Counted from the first letter of the stretch, positions 25,488 through 37,127 are shown. The stretch is 64,000 nt of DNA from Dermatophagoides farinae (GCF_024713945.1 NC_134681.1:1302001-1366000), one strand, 5' to 3'. The notes: generated from the letters alone by a model not told the origin. Made by a program: numbers and translations.

Positions 25488-26194
25488 CCATTTTGAAAAC
25501 AGCCAATGAAGTACAAAACATCAAAACAAGAAACAAAACAAAAAAAAACTCAAAAAAAAAATTTCAAGTTCAAATTTTTCAATTCAATTCAATGATTTTT
25601 TTTTCATCATTCAAAAATTCTATCATCAAAAGTATTCACCGTGTAATGTTTTTAATTATTTATGATGATGATGATGAATAATGAATGATTGAATCGATTC
25701 TGGATTTCTAAACAATTGAAAACAACACACTCATACACACACACACACACACAAATGAAATAGTATTCAAAAAAAAAATGGATGAAACACCCGCACACAC
25801 ACAAAAAAAAACGCCTACATTTGAATTTTTTTCCCCTCCATTCCCCGTTATATATTCGATTGTTGAATACGTTTACTATTATTATTATTATTAGATATAA
25901 TGAACACACACACACGAATAAGTACAAATGATGAATACTGAAACAATTCAATACAAGAGTAAACAGAACAGAATATTCTCTATTTCGTTTTTAATTTCAT
26001 TTTAGTTTTTTATTTTATTTTTTACAATTAAATCAATCATGTTGAAATCAATGAATTTCTTTTCTCGCATTGATTTGTTTGTTTTTATTTAAATTTAATT
26101 GAATTTCATTTTTTTTCTGATTTCGTTTTTTTTAATTAAATTAAATTTTTGAAAAAAATCCGGTTTTTTTTGTTTAAAATCAAATCAATCAATA
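25488..26194. other. Short convergent intergenic region
   Basis: About 0.7 kb between the 3' ends of plus-strand lap and minus-strand FITM. It holds CA arrays (25737-25753) and poly-A/T. An AATAAA on the minus strand at 26084-26089 is a candidate end signal for FITM. Confidence 0.5.
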
Positions 26195-26219
26195 AATTAA
26201 TTAATTAATTAATTAATTA
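26195..26219. repeat. (AATT)n array overlapping the FITM stop
   Basis: Self-complementary AATT units; the FITM stop codon TAA lies inside the array, so slippage here could change the C-terminal residues. Confidence 0.8.
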
Positions 26220-27274
26220 CATAATGAATTAAGAAAATGACAACACCAAACTGTCCATATGAGTGATATTAATTTTTCAATGGTTGTATGATAGAAAAAT
26301 GCCGTCTGTAATAGAATTATATCCCAGATTATTGATACGAAACGTGTGAATAAATAGATAAACAGACAGGATTGATCGAACCATAAAATTGATTTCGATT
26401 CATTTTTTCGGTTCATTGATGGTTTTTGATTAATTGTTTTTGTATCAATCATCGAATCGATTTTTGATTTGTCAAATTGTTCATCTTGAAATTGTATAAA
26501 ACGTGGATAAAATGCAATATCATCGACTTGATGTTGATGATGATGATGAACGTGTGATCCAAATTCTTTACGAGCCAATTCAATTTCATCATTAATTATT
26601 ATTTGTGGTTGTTGTTGTTGTTGCCGATGTTGTTTTTGTTGCCGTCTTCGTCGCCGTAGATATTGTCGAAGGAAACGAAATTCTTGTTGTAAAAATAAAT
26701 TAGATAAAATCAATACATGTACATGGCCACTAATATCAAACGAATGGCTTTCAATATTCGTTAGCCATAGATAAAAATCATAAAATTCTTGTGTAGTATA
26801 CCAAATCATTATAAACATTGTCAAACGTATGAATTTATTGCTAATATAATTTCTTAATTGTATGTCAAGCTTTTTAGTAGTAGTGGTTGTTGTTGTTGTT
26901 GTTGTTGTTGTTGTTGATTGTTGTCGATGATCAAAATGAATTTTACAAATAATTGCACACGATATGAATGTTAAACAAATATGTAACACGAACGTTAAAT
27001 ATGGCCAACCAGATTTAACAAATAATTCATGTATTAGATTTGGATTTGAATATTTCAAACATTTCAATTGTGTTTGCCATAATTGAAAATCGTGTATTAA
27101 ACCACCGGTCAATATGATGACCAAATATAATAATAATCGATGATAATGATGATGATGTCGTTGATTATAGTAATGAACATCATGATTAAATCGTTGTTTT
27201 TGATTATTTTGATCAATCCAATAGTATTGGTCCATTTGTAAACAACAACCATAAACAAGCTGATGATGATTCAT
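26213..27274 (-). CDS. Fat storage-inducing transmembrane protein (FIT family)
   Basis: Single-exon ORF of 353 residues starting at a true ATG. FIT proteins are ER membrane proteins needed for lipid-droplet budding and act as acyl-CoA diphosphatases. The family signature is visible: FVKSGWPYLTF near 85-95, FDISGHVHVLILSN near 178-191 carrying the first catalytic His, and FYHTTIEKLISLIWTVW near 326-342 carrying the second. Hydrophobic segments occur near 46-60, 92-112, 147-170, 180-195, 302-325 and 333-348. Two insertions are unusual: a Thr run near 121-133, and a long Arg/Gln/His-rich cytosolic-type loop (about 205-295) between the two histidines, where human FITM2 has about 60 residues from His to His and this protein has about 145. 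The paralogue (FITM1 or FITM2) is not assignable. Confidence 0.82.
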   Translation of the reverse strand: MNHHQLVYGCCLQMDQYYWIDQNNQKQRFNHDVHYYNQRHHHHYHRLLLYLVIILTGGLIHDFQLWQTQLKCLKYSNPNLIHELFVKSGWPYLTFVLHICLTFISCAIICKIHFDHRQQSTTTTTTTTTTTTTKKLDIQLRNYISNKFIRLTMFIMIWYTTQEFYDFYLWLTNIESHSFDISGHVHVLILSNLFLQQEFRFLRQYLRRRRRQQKQHRQQQQQPQIIINDEIELARKEFGSHVHHHHQHQVDDIAFYPRFIQFQDEQFDKSKIDSMIDTKTINQKPSMNRKNESKSILWFDQSCLFIYLFTRFVSIIWDIILLQTAFFYHTTIEKLISLIWTVWCCHFLNSLCN

Positions 27275-27869
27275 ACAATTTAAAATTTTTATTCATTTGA
27301 TGATGATGATTATTATTTTTTTTTTTTTTTGTTAATCTTTAAAATTTCAATTTTATTTTAATTTTTTTTCAAACAAATGAAATAAATCAACAACAACAAC
27401 AACGGCGACGACGACAACGACGACGACGACCACAACAACAATGTGTTCACAATCCAATACATCCATCCATTCAAATTTAATGTTAAAAATTGTCATTTTT
27501 TCATCCTAATCATGGTTGATTTTTGTTTTAGTGTTTCGTGTGTGTGTGTGTGTGTGTGTGCGTTTATGCGTATTGGTGTTAAAAATGCAAATTTTTTTTC
27601 AAACTTACTAACTTATACTTGTGTCAATGTCAAAGTGTATTTTGTTTTGTTGAAAAACAAAATGGATAAGAAGAAAAGCATTTTTTTAGTTTAGTTTAGT
27701 TTTGGTTTTCATCATCATCATTTTTAAAATTAAATAAATTTTTTTTTGCTGTCTGTCTGTCTGTTTCAATGTGTAACGTGAATGTCAAATATTTTGAATC
27801 ACATCTAATTTCATTTCATTTCATTCTATTAATAATGCATATGATGATTATGATGATGATGATGATTCT
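27275..27869. other. Intergenic, FITM promoter side
   Basis: About 0.6 kb with CAA/CGA repeats (27388-27440), a (GT)n array at 27538-27561 and no coding signal. Upstream of FITM and downstream of the malic enzyme, both on the minus strand. Confidence 0.6.
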
Positions 27870-27874
27870 TTATT
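27869..27874 (-). promoter_or_regulatory. AATAAA overlapping the malic enzyme stop codon
   Basis: The last Glu codon, TAA stop and following bases read GAATAAAG, so a poly(A)-signal hexamer overlaps the stop. It may be fortuitous. Confidence 0.2.
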
Positions 27875-30800
27875 CATGTTGATGCCAAGCATGATGACTT
27901 TCTTCAACGTGTTTAGTAAAATTTGATCCATCATATAATGCATCATAAAGACGTGATTTAAGGAATATATATTTATCATCCGGTTCTGGTCTTACATTTG
28001 CATAGCCTTTATTATAAAGCCATTCTGCTACACGTGTTGCCAAACGTAATGATACCTCGTTAATATTATCCAATGGTGGATAAACACTACCAATATCAAG
28101 ATCTTCACGTGATACTTGTTCAGCTAATGCATTGGCTGCGACCAAAAATATTTCATCCACAATTTCATGCACCTGACAAGCCATTACAGCTAAAGCTACA
28201 CCTGGAAATATGTATGCATTATTTCCTTGACCCGGTACGAATGTTTGATCTTTGTATGTAACATTATTGAATGGTGATCCACTGGCAAACACGCATCGTC
28301 CATCAGTATGTTCATACGCTTGTTCGGCAGTACATTCAGCTTTGGATGTTGGATTAGATAGTGCAAATATAATTGGATTCTTATTGATTTCGGCCATTCG
28401 TTTTAGAATAGATTCATTGAAAGCACCAGGTACGGCAGCGGCACCTACAATGATGAAAATGATTTTGAAAATTAAATGTTAAAAACAAAATGTTAAATAA
28501 AACAGACCAATCAAACATGATGGTTGTACAAGATTAACAATTTCCATTAAATCTTTTGTACTTTTAACATTCTTAGCAAATGGCCATTTATGTTCATCAT
28601 CAATAATACCAGGTCTTGATTGTGTAACCAAACCTTGTGAATCGATAAGCCATATTTTGCTATGTGCAGTTTCTTCATCCATTCCATCTTCAATCATAGC
28701 CATAACCAATAGATTAGCGATACCTAATGCAGCCTTTAATTGATAATAATTGATGAGGTGGATAAATGAATGGAAAAAAAGTAAATTTGAATCACGTACC
28801 TCACCGGCACCCAAGAATAGAAATCTATGTTGATTGATTTTTGTGTTTGTTTTACGGAATGAGGCAAGCATACCTGCAACGGCAACCGAAGCTGTACCTT
28901 GTATATCATCATTGAATGTACAATAATCTTTTTTATATTTTGATAGTAAACGGAAAGCATTTTTATTGCCAAAATCTTCAAATTGAATCAAACATGATCG
29001 TCCCCAACGTTTTACAACGGCTTCCATAAATTCATCCAATAATTGATCATAATGTGGACCAGTAGCACGACGTTGTTTTAATCCAATATAATAAGGATCC
29101 TCCAAAAGGGCTTGATTATTTGTACCGACATCTAATGTGACCGGTAATGTTAATTCCGGTGGAATACCGGCAATGGCAGAATAAAGTGCCATTTTACCAA
29201 CCGGTATACCCATACCATTGGCTCCTAGATCACCAAGACCAAGAATTCGTTCACCATCAGTAACGACGATAGCCTTTTATCGATTAAAAAAAAAATTCAG
29301 TCAATTAAAATTTAAAAAAAAAATAATTTGTCATTACCTTAATTTCTGGTTCACCACAATTGCCAAGAATTTCAAAAACACGTCCAGCATCATTGATTGT
29401 AATAAACATACCACGAGGTCGTTTAAATATCAAACTATATTTTTGACATGCTAGACCAACAATCGGTGTATAAACAATTGGCATCAATTCACGTGTATGT
29501 ACTTGTAATACACGATAGAAAAGACGTTTATTATGATCTTGAAGATCACGAAGAAACATATATTTGCCCAGTTCACTGTTGATAGCACGTAAATTATCCA
29601 TAACAATCTGTACCTGTAACTCTTGTGAACGTATTGCAGCCGGTAATAGACCTTTCAATTTGTATACTTCTCGTTCACGGGTTGTGAATGCCAAATCCTA
29701 TGAATATTTGTATGATAAAAACGGAAGTGATAATCATTGAGGAAAAAAAAAACAATCAAATTGGTGGGAAAATGTTCGTATGTGCGTGTGTGTGTATGAT
29801 TATTGTTACCTTATTGACATTCGGTTCCCGTAATAAATCAACACCGCATAATTTCTGCATATCTATCTCAATATCTAATGTTGAACGAAATCTACGTTGT
29901 TCAAAATTTGCCAACAATGTTGTCGATGTTGATGATAATGATGATGATGAAAATGGTTGTTTACGATTAACAATACCTGTTGCTGCTGCTGCTGCTGCTG
30001 CTAATGGTGATGATGTTGAAAATGGTGTTGATAATGTTAATGATGATGAACCAGCACCGACTAATCCACTTGCACGTTGAATTATTTTATTATTCAATGA
30101 TGAAAATTTCCAATAACCAAATGTTAATGGTGATTTTGATTTATCGCAATTCTTAATATAATTTTTTATTATGAAATAGAACAAAAAAAAAATTGATTTC
30201 AGAAAATTGTGAACAAAAAACCATGGAATATATACACACAACAACCAAAAAAAAAAAAAAAGTACAGCCAAAAATGTACTGTACAAAATGGATTCAATAT
30301 TATTATAGAAATTAAATCAAAAACTTTCAAACTAAAGTTAACACTGTCAACACTACATATAGCAAATGAAACAAACAACTTGTAAATTGATTGAGAATAA
30401 TAAAAAAATACAACAACAACAACAACAACTCAATATCAATCAATCTCGGCTCACATTACTAACCACTTATAATGATGATGATGAGTGAATGAGTGAATGA
30501 ATGAATGAATGAATGAATGATTGGCAACACACAGCCATGTGATGAGAGGATTTATGTTTGTTTTTTTTTTGTCATTTTTTTGTGGAGAGGGGGGGGGAAG
30601 AAAAATTGTGACCACAAAACCAAAAGAAAAAAAGACAAAGAGAGAAAGGGAGAAAAAAATCGATTCAATTGAATAAACAGTGACAGTGTGAGAATTTTTT
30701 TTTTTCAATGATAAAGATGTACGTTGGATACACATGTAATACACACGCGCTCACAAACACACACGCACAAAAAAAAACAGGAACGTGCACACAAAATGTA

Positions 30801-33226
30801 CGTACGTATTTTATATATGAGAGATAAAATTTGCTGTTTTTTTTTTGCTTTTTTTTCAACGAAAAAAAAATGATGAAAAAACAGAAAAAAAATTAAATAA
30901 AAAATCCTTTAATACGTCAAACAAAAAATTTTCATTTTCTTTCTCTTCATCCAACTTTTTTTTCCAATCTTTTCTCTTTAATTTTTCAAAATTTTTGGCC
31001 AACAATTTCATTCTTCTATTCTCATTCAGATTGGATTGTTACCTGATGAATCAATTTTTAAGGAAATTTTAATTTAATGAAAAAAAAAAAAATTTAAATT
31101 TAGATGATATTGTCGTCATCATCAATCGGTTTGTCGTCAATGTTGTTGTGAAATATTTAGAGGAGGAAAAAAAACCATTGTATTTCTAACAGTGAAAGAG
31201 AAATGGACGAAAAAAAAATTGAAACACTTGAATTGAGAGTATCAAGGTTAAATAGATTGGCATAAGTGAAAGAGAAAAAATTAACCAATTTTTATTTCTA
31301 TGTGCAGCCATTGAAATTTTAAATTTTAAATTTTCATTTTCATCTGTCAATTTTTTTTCCAATATCCGGCCATCAATGATAATTGATAATTTCTCATTCA
31401 TTCATTTTAAATTTACCCACAATTTATACGATTGATATGATGAGAAACACAAAACAATTATTGATTTTTACCGATTATTGACATTGACCACATATATCAT
31501 TGTTTTTTTTTTTTTTTTTTGGTTTAAAATCTCAATACAAATGAAATTCAAATTGTTGTATGACCTTTAATGAATTAATGTTTTGTTCATTATTATTGTA
31601 TAGTTTCTGGTATGATCATTGATCATTGATCAATGAACAAAATGAAATGATAATAATTGATCGATTGTGTAATGAGTAAATATTGACATTTGTCATTGAA
31701 ATGCAGATAAAACAATGAATGAATGAATAAATGAATAAATGAAATGTAGTGACTCATAATAATTTGATTATTATAATGATACATTTCAAGTTTTTTTGAC
31801 AGGAAATATATATTTATTATGAAATTATGAAATTATGAAAAAAAACAAACAAAATAATGAAATTTTTTTTTCATTATTTATTGGATAAAAACCTGATGAC
31901 CAGCGCTTAAAAAATCATGACGATGATAATTTAATGGACCAGCACAAAGACAACGTCCAGCTAATTCACAATCACATTGACAGCGGCGTAGATTTTTACC
32001 ACAACAAGCACATTCAATATATGGACAATTTGCATATGAATCTTTTGCTATTGGAAAACGATGATGACGTTGATGACGATAAATTGTTGGTGGATTTTTT
32101 GATTCAGAACTAACACGGAAACAACCACAACCGGATGATGGTGAACTACACATATGATTACCCATTTAGTTCGCTTTTTTTAATGATGGTGGTGGTGGTA
32201 AAAAGATTTTTATTTATTTCGTCGTTTAAATTATCAACCAAATTGATACTGACAAAAAGCAAGTGGCTAGTTTTTGAAGCTATACAACAACAACAACAAC
32301 AACAACAACTGTTGTCCAAATATTAAAAATGAAAAAAAATAACAATCAAATTGTTCCATCATTATTTGACAGCAAACAAACAAAAACAAAAAAAAAACAA
32401 ACCAATAACTCAAAATCACCACGTGTGTGGCCTTTCTCTTTCACTTTTCATGTTGTTGTTTCTAAAATCTCATCTTTGCTTTTTTTCGGCTTTTAGTTTT
32501 TGTTTGTTTGTTTGTTCCTTTTTGTTTTTTTTTTCTGAAAACCCAATGTATTTTTCAATCCAACAAGTACAAGTCAAAACACATCCATAAAGAGAAACTG
32601 TTTTTTTTAATTTTTTCGTTTTTTCATTTGTTTGTCTCTCAATCTCAATGTATCAATGAAAATCACAAACGAAGCGAATAAGGAAAGGAAAAAAGAAAAA
32701 AAAACAATAATTATTGACATAAGGATACGGATAATGATGATCATTATATTCCGCTTCGATCATGTTGATAATTATTGTTTTTATCTTGCAACTACTACTA
32801 CTACTATTACTTGCATTCGATTGGTTGAATGATCATTATTACATTAAATCGAATGATCGATTTCAATTATAATCATCATCATCATCATCATGAAGGTAGT
32901 TTGGATCATTTTCCATTTAAAAAAAAAAGAATTTATCAATCAATCAATTTTTATCAAGGTTAACAATTTTATTGATACGATAAAAATCAATCAATCAACA
33001 CCCTTTTTGTTGTTGTTGTTGTCCAATTTATATTCAATCAACTTACCTGATGATAAAAAAATCTTGATGTTTTTTGTTGGCTAGTATATTGCTTTTCATT
33101 ATTATTATGAATTAATTGTTGAAAAATTGAACGATGATAAAATCGATGATGATGATGATGATTTGTTGGATGATGATGATAATGATTGATATTATTTATC
33201 AGACTAGATCGTAGATGATGATTCAT
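27870..33226 (-). CDS. Malic enzyme, probably NADP-dependent and mitochondrial
   Basis: Oxidative decarboxylation of malate to pyruvate with reduction of NAD(P). Well-supported exons: 29810-30151, 29338-29697, 28800-29273, 28508-28733, 27870-28444, phases 0,0,0,0,1 and closing. Visible motifs: [15 protein letters not shown] with [23 protein letters not shown] and [34 protein letters not shown] (metal-site region), dinucleotide-binding [26 protein letters not shown] and [20 protein letters not shown] carries Asp-Ser, as in NADP enzymes, rather than the Asp-Lys I recall for NAD-linked ME2; this is suggestive only. Exon 29810-30151 has no start codon. It is preceded in phase 0 by the likely first exon 33047-33226 (ATG at 33224), whose donor CAG|GTAAGT also ends in phase 0. 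Joined length would be about 718 residues, about 100 more than usual, consistent with a long presequence. Confidence 0.85.
30152..31877. other. Non-coding, probable malic enzyme first intron (distal part)
   Basis: No family-level coding signal. Contains GAAT repeats (30484-30521), a poly-G run near 30589-30597, a poly-T run (31502-31520) and a small minus-strand ORF at 31186-31401 listed separately. Confidence 0.5.
31186..31401 (-). CDS. Small hypothetical ORF
   Basis: A minus-strand ORF with a true ATG encodes 71 residues: a mixed-charge N-terminal half ([17 protein letters not shown]) and a hydrophobic C-terminal half that could be one membrane segment. No homologue recognised, no splice context. 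Could be chance. Confidence 0.18.
   Translation of the reverse strand: MNEKLSIIIDGRILEKKLTDENENLKFKISMAAHRNKNWLIFSLSLMPIYLTLILSIQVFQFFFRPFLFHC
31878..32165 (-). CDS. Small Cys-rich protein of unknown function
   Basis: Single-exon ORF of 95 residues with a strong start context (CTAAATGG) and a TAA directly upstream in frame. It begins [15 protein letters not shown], with Gly2 as a possible N-myristoylation site and nearby cysteines as possible palmitoylation sites. The centre is Cys-dense ([19 protein letters not shown] then GRCLCAG), about 14 Cys in total, often in CxC or CC pairs suggestive of metal binding or disulfide packing. There is no secretion signal. It lies on the same strand as, and probably inside, the first intron of malic enzyme. 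An AATAAA overlaps its stop codon. The final four residues follow a weak possible donor (CATCAG|GTTTTT), so a further exon cannot be excluded. Family not recognised. Confidence 0.55.
   Translation of the reverse strand: MGNHMCSSPSSGCGCFRVSSESKNPPTIYRHQRHHRFPIAKDSYANCPYIECACCGKNLRRCQCDCELAGRCLCAGPLNYHRHDFLSAGHQVFIQ
32166..33046. other. Non-coding, probable malic enzyme first intron (proximal part)
   Basis: No coding signal; CAA array at 32286-32309, ATC repeats near 32871-32890 and poly-A/T tracts. Confidence 0.5.
33047..33226 (-). CDS. Likely first exon of malic enzyme (presequence)
   Basis: An ATG at 33224-33226 opens exactly 60 codons ending in phase 0 at a consensus donor (CATCAG|GTAAGT). 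The peptide starts [14 protein letters not shown] and is rich in His, Arg, Ser, Asn and Gln with a single acidic residue, as expected for a mitochondrial targeting segment. The next good phase-0 coding acceptor on this strand is at 30151, the first ATG-less malic enzyme exon. Splicing into the Cys-rich ORF at 31878-32165 is disfavoured because that frame has a stop just before its ATG. The assignment is by phase and composition only. Confidence 0.45.
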
Positions 33227-35736
33227 TGTTTTTTTTTGTTTGTTTGTCAAATGATAGGGTGGCTGTGGATTGATTTGAAAAATGATATTTCCGTATTTTT
33301 TTTCATATATATCAATCGACAATCAATTGATTGAGGAATTTTTTTTTCACAGAAAAAAAGGAAAAAATGAATAAATTCAATAAACTAATGACCAAATTGA
33401 TGATGCAAAAAAAAACTACAATCAAAATATCACATGATCATGTCATCATCATCATCATTGTGTGTGGGTGTGTATTTGCATATTTTCATCGGGTGATGGG
33501 AATTTTTTTTCCCATTGACACACACACACACACACACACAAAAAAACAAAAAACAAAATGATAAACAAATCCTAAAGGTGATCTTTTTTAGGTCTTTTTT
33601 TTCGGATTCTTTAATTTCGGAAATTCTTCCAAAAACAAACGTTCATCATACAAATAAACAAATATAATTGGGCCTATGATTTAGAAAGCTAATTATTATT
33701 ACTACGTTTGTGGTGGTTGTCGTCGTCGTCGTTTTCTATTTAGGTTGATGATGATGACAATGAACAATTTAGTGACGAATTACAAGATCATAATCACTGT
33801 CAAAAAAAAAATGTAAAATAGAAAATAGAAATAGGAAGCAAAAAACGATGAAAATATGAAAAAAAAGTGGAGGCAATAGTGAAAAACAAAATTCTCCGGT
33901 TATTCAGATTTCAATTCACACACACAGACACGTAAATTAACACAGCATTAGAACACAGCATTTTTTGTTTCTTGTGTGTTTCGGTACTGATCATCAGATC
34001 ATTCATTCATTGCTGTTGAACATTTACCCGAAAAAAAATGTTAACGTTGATGAAAAATTGTCCTTGGAAAATTTTTTTTTCTTCTTCTTCTTCAATTTTC
34101 GTTGCTATTGTGTGTTGTTTTTATTATTATTGCTCAGATTCAATATATATATTGTGTTATATTTGGCTAGCTGAATGACATGTGCATATAGATATTGTGT
34201 GTGTGTGTGTGCGGTTTTTTGCCCTTTGTCTTTATTCTGCTTTAGTTGCTGATTGATGCGCCAGAGCTTTGAAAATGTAATCTATTTACCATTTACCGAT
34301 GTTTTTGTTCTGTTTTTTTTTTTTTTTTTTTTGGTTTTGGCTTAAATACCAGATGAAATTATGCGCAATCTCTTTCTCTCTTTAGTGATAGTAATGAAAA
34401 TTTTCTGGTTGTAGTAGTGGAATTCTTGATGAATTGGAATCAAAAAAAAAAAAAAAAAAATGCCAGATGAAATATATATAGCATATATAAATGAACACAC
34501 ATTAGTGAAATGAATTTCCAGTATTCTATGCTTCACTGAATATTGTTGAAGAGAGAGAAAAAAAAATTCTTAAAGAATCTTCATCACCAGAAAAAAAACC
34601 GCAAAAAAAATGATGATGAAAATGTTTGCAATTTGCAATTATATATGATATATAAAATATTAAAGCCAAATAAACATTATAAAATGCACAGAAAATGAAT
34701 GTAATCGAATGGAATGGAATGGACTGGACTGGAATTAAACGAAACAAAACGAACCAAAGAAAGAAAAATTCCTATTCAAGCAAAAATAAAACATTGAAAT
34801 TTATTACCATTATTATTATTATTATCAAAATGATAACAAACTGGATATTGGAAAAAAGGAATGCAAAATGGAATGCAGAATGGAAAATAGTAAAGTTTTT
34901 TGGTGTTTGGAAAAAAAAATAATCAAATAATAAAAAACGACAATTCAACAGCAACAACAACAGCAACAACAACGACGACGTTAAAGGAGAAAAAAAACCA
35001 CTTCAAGGTTATTATTCATGATGAAACATTGATGGTGCACGCAATCGATGGATATCACCATTTTTATTTTATAATCATCATATTGAATCATAATTTTACA
35101 ATTTACAATGATGAACGAATGTGATAGAAAAAAAAATGGAAAATGACAAAAAAAATCTCATCTTGAAGGTCATCACGATCCTGTATTGTTGATCATCATC
35201 ATCATCATTATTGTTGTTGTTGCAATGATCACAATAATGATGATGATGATGATCCAATCAAATTTCATCATTTTCAGATTTGAGGGTCTTGCAATTTGAA
35301 AATGATGCACTAGGAAAATGGCCATCACCTGGATCATCATATATAAGAAGACAACAACAAGAAAAAAAAATCCGATTTTCAATGGAAAAAAAAAATAATT
35401 GAAAATTAAAGAAAATTTAACAAAATTTAGTTCTGCTCATTCCAATGCGAAGGTTAATCGGTTTCATTTTTTCTTTTTGAAAAAAATTTTCTTGCCCATT
35501 TTTCTAGTCGCTTGTAATGTGAAGAAATGAAAAAAAATGCACATCTTATTTGTGACACTAATTTAATTTAATTTTAGTTCTTTTTTTTTTGATTGAATGA
35601 CAAAAAAAAATTACTTAAATCTTGACTTCAATAATGATATAGTAGTGGTGGTTGTGGTTTTTTTTTTTTTTTTTTGATTGATAAAATAAAATGAATTCTG
35701 TTTTCCATATTTCAATCAATCAATCAATTTTCAATT
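33227..35736. other. Intergenic
   Basis: About 2.5 kb upstream of malic enzyme and downstream of the LDLa gene. CA array (33519-33540), GT array (34197-34212), poly-T runs (34313-34332, 35660-35675) and GGAAT/GGACT repeats near 34708-34732. No supported gene. Confidence 0.6.
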
Positions 35737-37127
35737 TTATAATTGATTACGCATACAAGATCGATAACATCGATCAAGAAATTCTAATCGTTTTATATAT
35801 TCTTCACTACGACCACCACGACATGCATCATTATTATCATTATTGTTACTATTGCTACCTGGATGAATACCACTGGTAGATGGTGAATTATCACCATTAT
35901 ATAATCGTCGATCAACGCCACCTGTTGTTGGTGAATAATATTGTTGTTGATTTAATCCTGTATAACCTTGTCGATGTTGTTGTGTTTGATCAGAATATTG
36001 TCCACCTTGTTGTTGATATGGATATCCATCATTATGTTGTTGTTGTTGTTGTCCTGGATATGGATATACACTACCATGTTGTTGTTGATTTGATTCTTGT
36101 TGAGATGGTGGACATGATCGTTCATCATCACCATATGGACAATCAGCACGTTGATCGCTTGAATTGAATGAAAATATTTTGAATTTAATTTAAAAAAAAA
36201 ATAAAATAAAATTTCTATTCCACTTACCATACTAATTGTCTATCTAAACATTTAAGTGGCATATTAACATGCATACCGGTACCATAACATGTATGTTGTC
36301 CAGGTGAACATTGTTCAACTTGTGGATGATGATATGGATATTGTTGGTTATTACCAGAACAACCATCTTCATCATCATTTTCTTCACAATCTCTTAGGCC
36401 ATTACATTTCCATTCATTTGGTATACAACGTACATGTGGTTGATTTGGACTAACCTTTCGACACATGTATTGATTTTCACCACAAGTTTGTTCTAACATA
36501 AAAATAATAATAATAATGATAATGAATTGTATTTACAAAAAGATCTATGTCCAAGATTTTTTTTTCATTGTTTACCTGGTTGCCCAAAATTGCCTGATTT
36601 TCGAAAGAAAAAATATCTGGATTTAAAAAAAATTCATAGATTCATTGAACAATGATTTAAATACCATAATATGATTGTTGTGATTGTCGTGGATCTTCTT
36701 CCGGATAACCACTAGATGCCACTGGAACACCACTGTTTCCCATCTGATGTTGTAGCTGATTTCTTCGTTCTTGATCTTGATCTTGTTCTTGTGGTTGTTG
36801 TTGTTGTTGTTGTTGCTGCTGCTGTTGTTGGCCACCATCTTGTCCACTATTGGCTGGTGGAAATTGTTCGATTGGTTCTACTTCTTTAATTGTATGAATA
36901 TCCTCACCATCCATAATATCATCATCATCGATATCATTATCGGCTGATGGTGGTGTACTTTCATCACTTGAGCCAAACCAACCGGACTATGAGAAAAATA
37001 TTATACACCCACCAAACACAGGAAAACGTATTTAACTTACAGCCTGTGTTTCGACCGGTAATAGAGAACCAATAATGGCCATAAAGGTCCATAGAATAAG
37101 AATATTTTTCACTGTGAATTTCATCAT
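35737..37127 (-). CDS. Secreted protein with two LDL-receptor class A domains
   Basis: Exons 37041-37127, 36665-36986, 36576-36593 (18 nt), 36228-36492, 35737-36157; phases 0,1,1,2 close to 370 residues. Residues 1-29 (MMKFTVKNILILWTF... ending VETQA) form a clear signal peptide whose end coincides with the first exon border. Residues 30-140 are acidic and then Gln-rich. LDLa1 (about 146-187) and LDLa2 (about 204-246) each have six Cys and the acidic calcium-binding end (DCEENDDEDGC; DCPYGDDERSC). The C-terminal about 125 residues are Gln/Tyr/Gly/Pro-rich and finish with a Cys-containing segment (RLEFLDRCYRSCMRN). No membrane anchor is seen, so it is likely extracellular or a haemolymph/matrix component. 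LDLa repeats bind lipoproteins, proteases or other ligands; the ligand is unknown here. Confidence 0.85.
36576..36593 (-). other. 18-nt microexon of the LDLa gene
   Basis: Bracketed by a polypyrimidine acceptor (TTTTTTCTTTCGAAAAATCAG|) and a CAG|GTAAAC donor. It enters and leaves in phase 1 and adds GNFGQP between the Gln-rich region and the first LDLa domain. The flanking exons also join in frame without it, so it may be a cassette. Confidence 0.65.

Noticed and set aside
30152-30286. N-terminal extension of the malic enzyme ORF up to 30286
   Set aside because: The apparent first residue is a TTG codon and the segment is Phe/Ile-rich intron-like sequence ending in a proper acceptor at 30151.
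31577-31645. Inverted repeat of an 11-base AATGAACAAAA-type motif
   Set aside because: Short, AT-rich and adjacent to GATCATT tandem copies; likely chance, and no element borders were found.
33047-33322. Malic enzyme presequence exon extended to 33322
   Set aside because: The segment upstream of the ATG at 33226 is A/T-rich leader with a non-ATG start; the 60-codon version is exactly bounded by ATG and donor.
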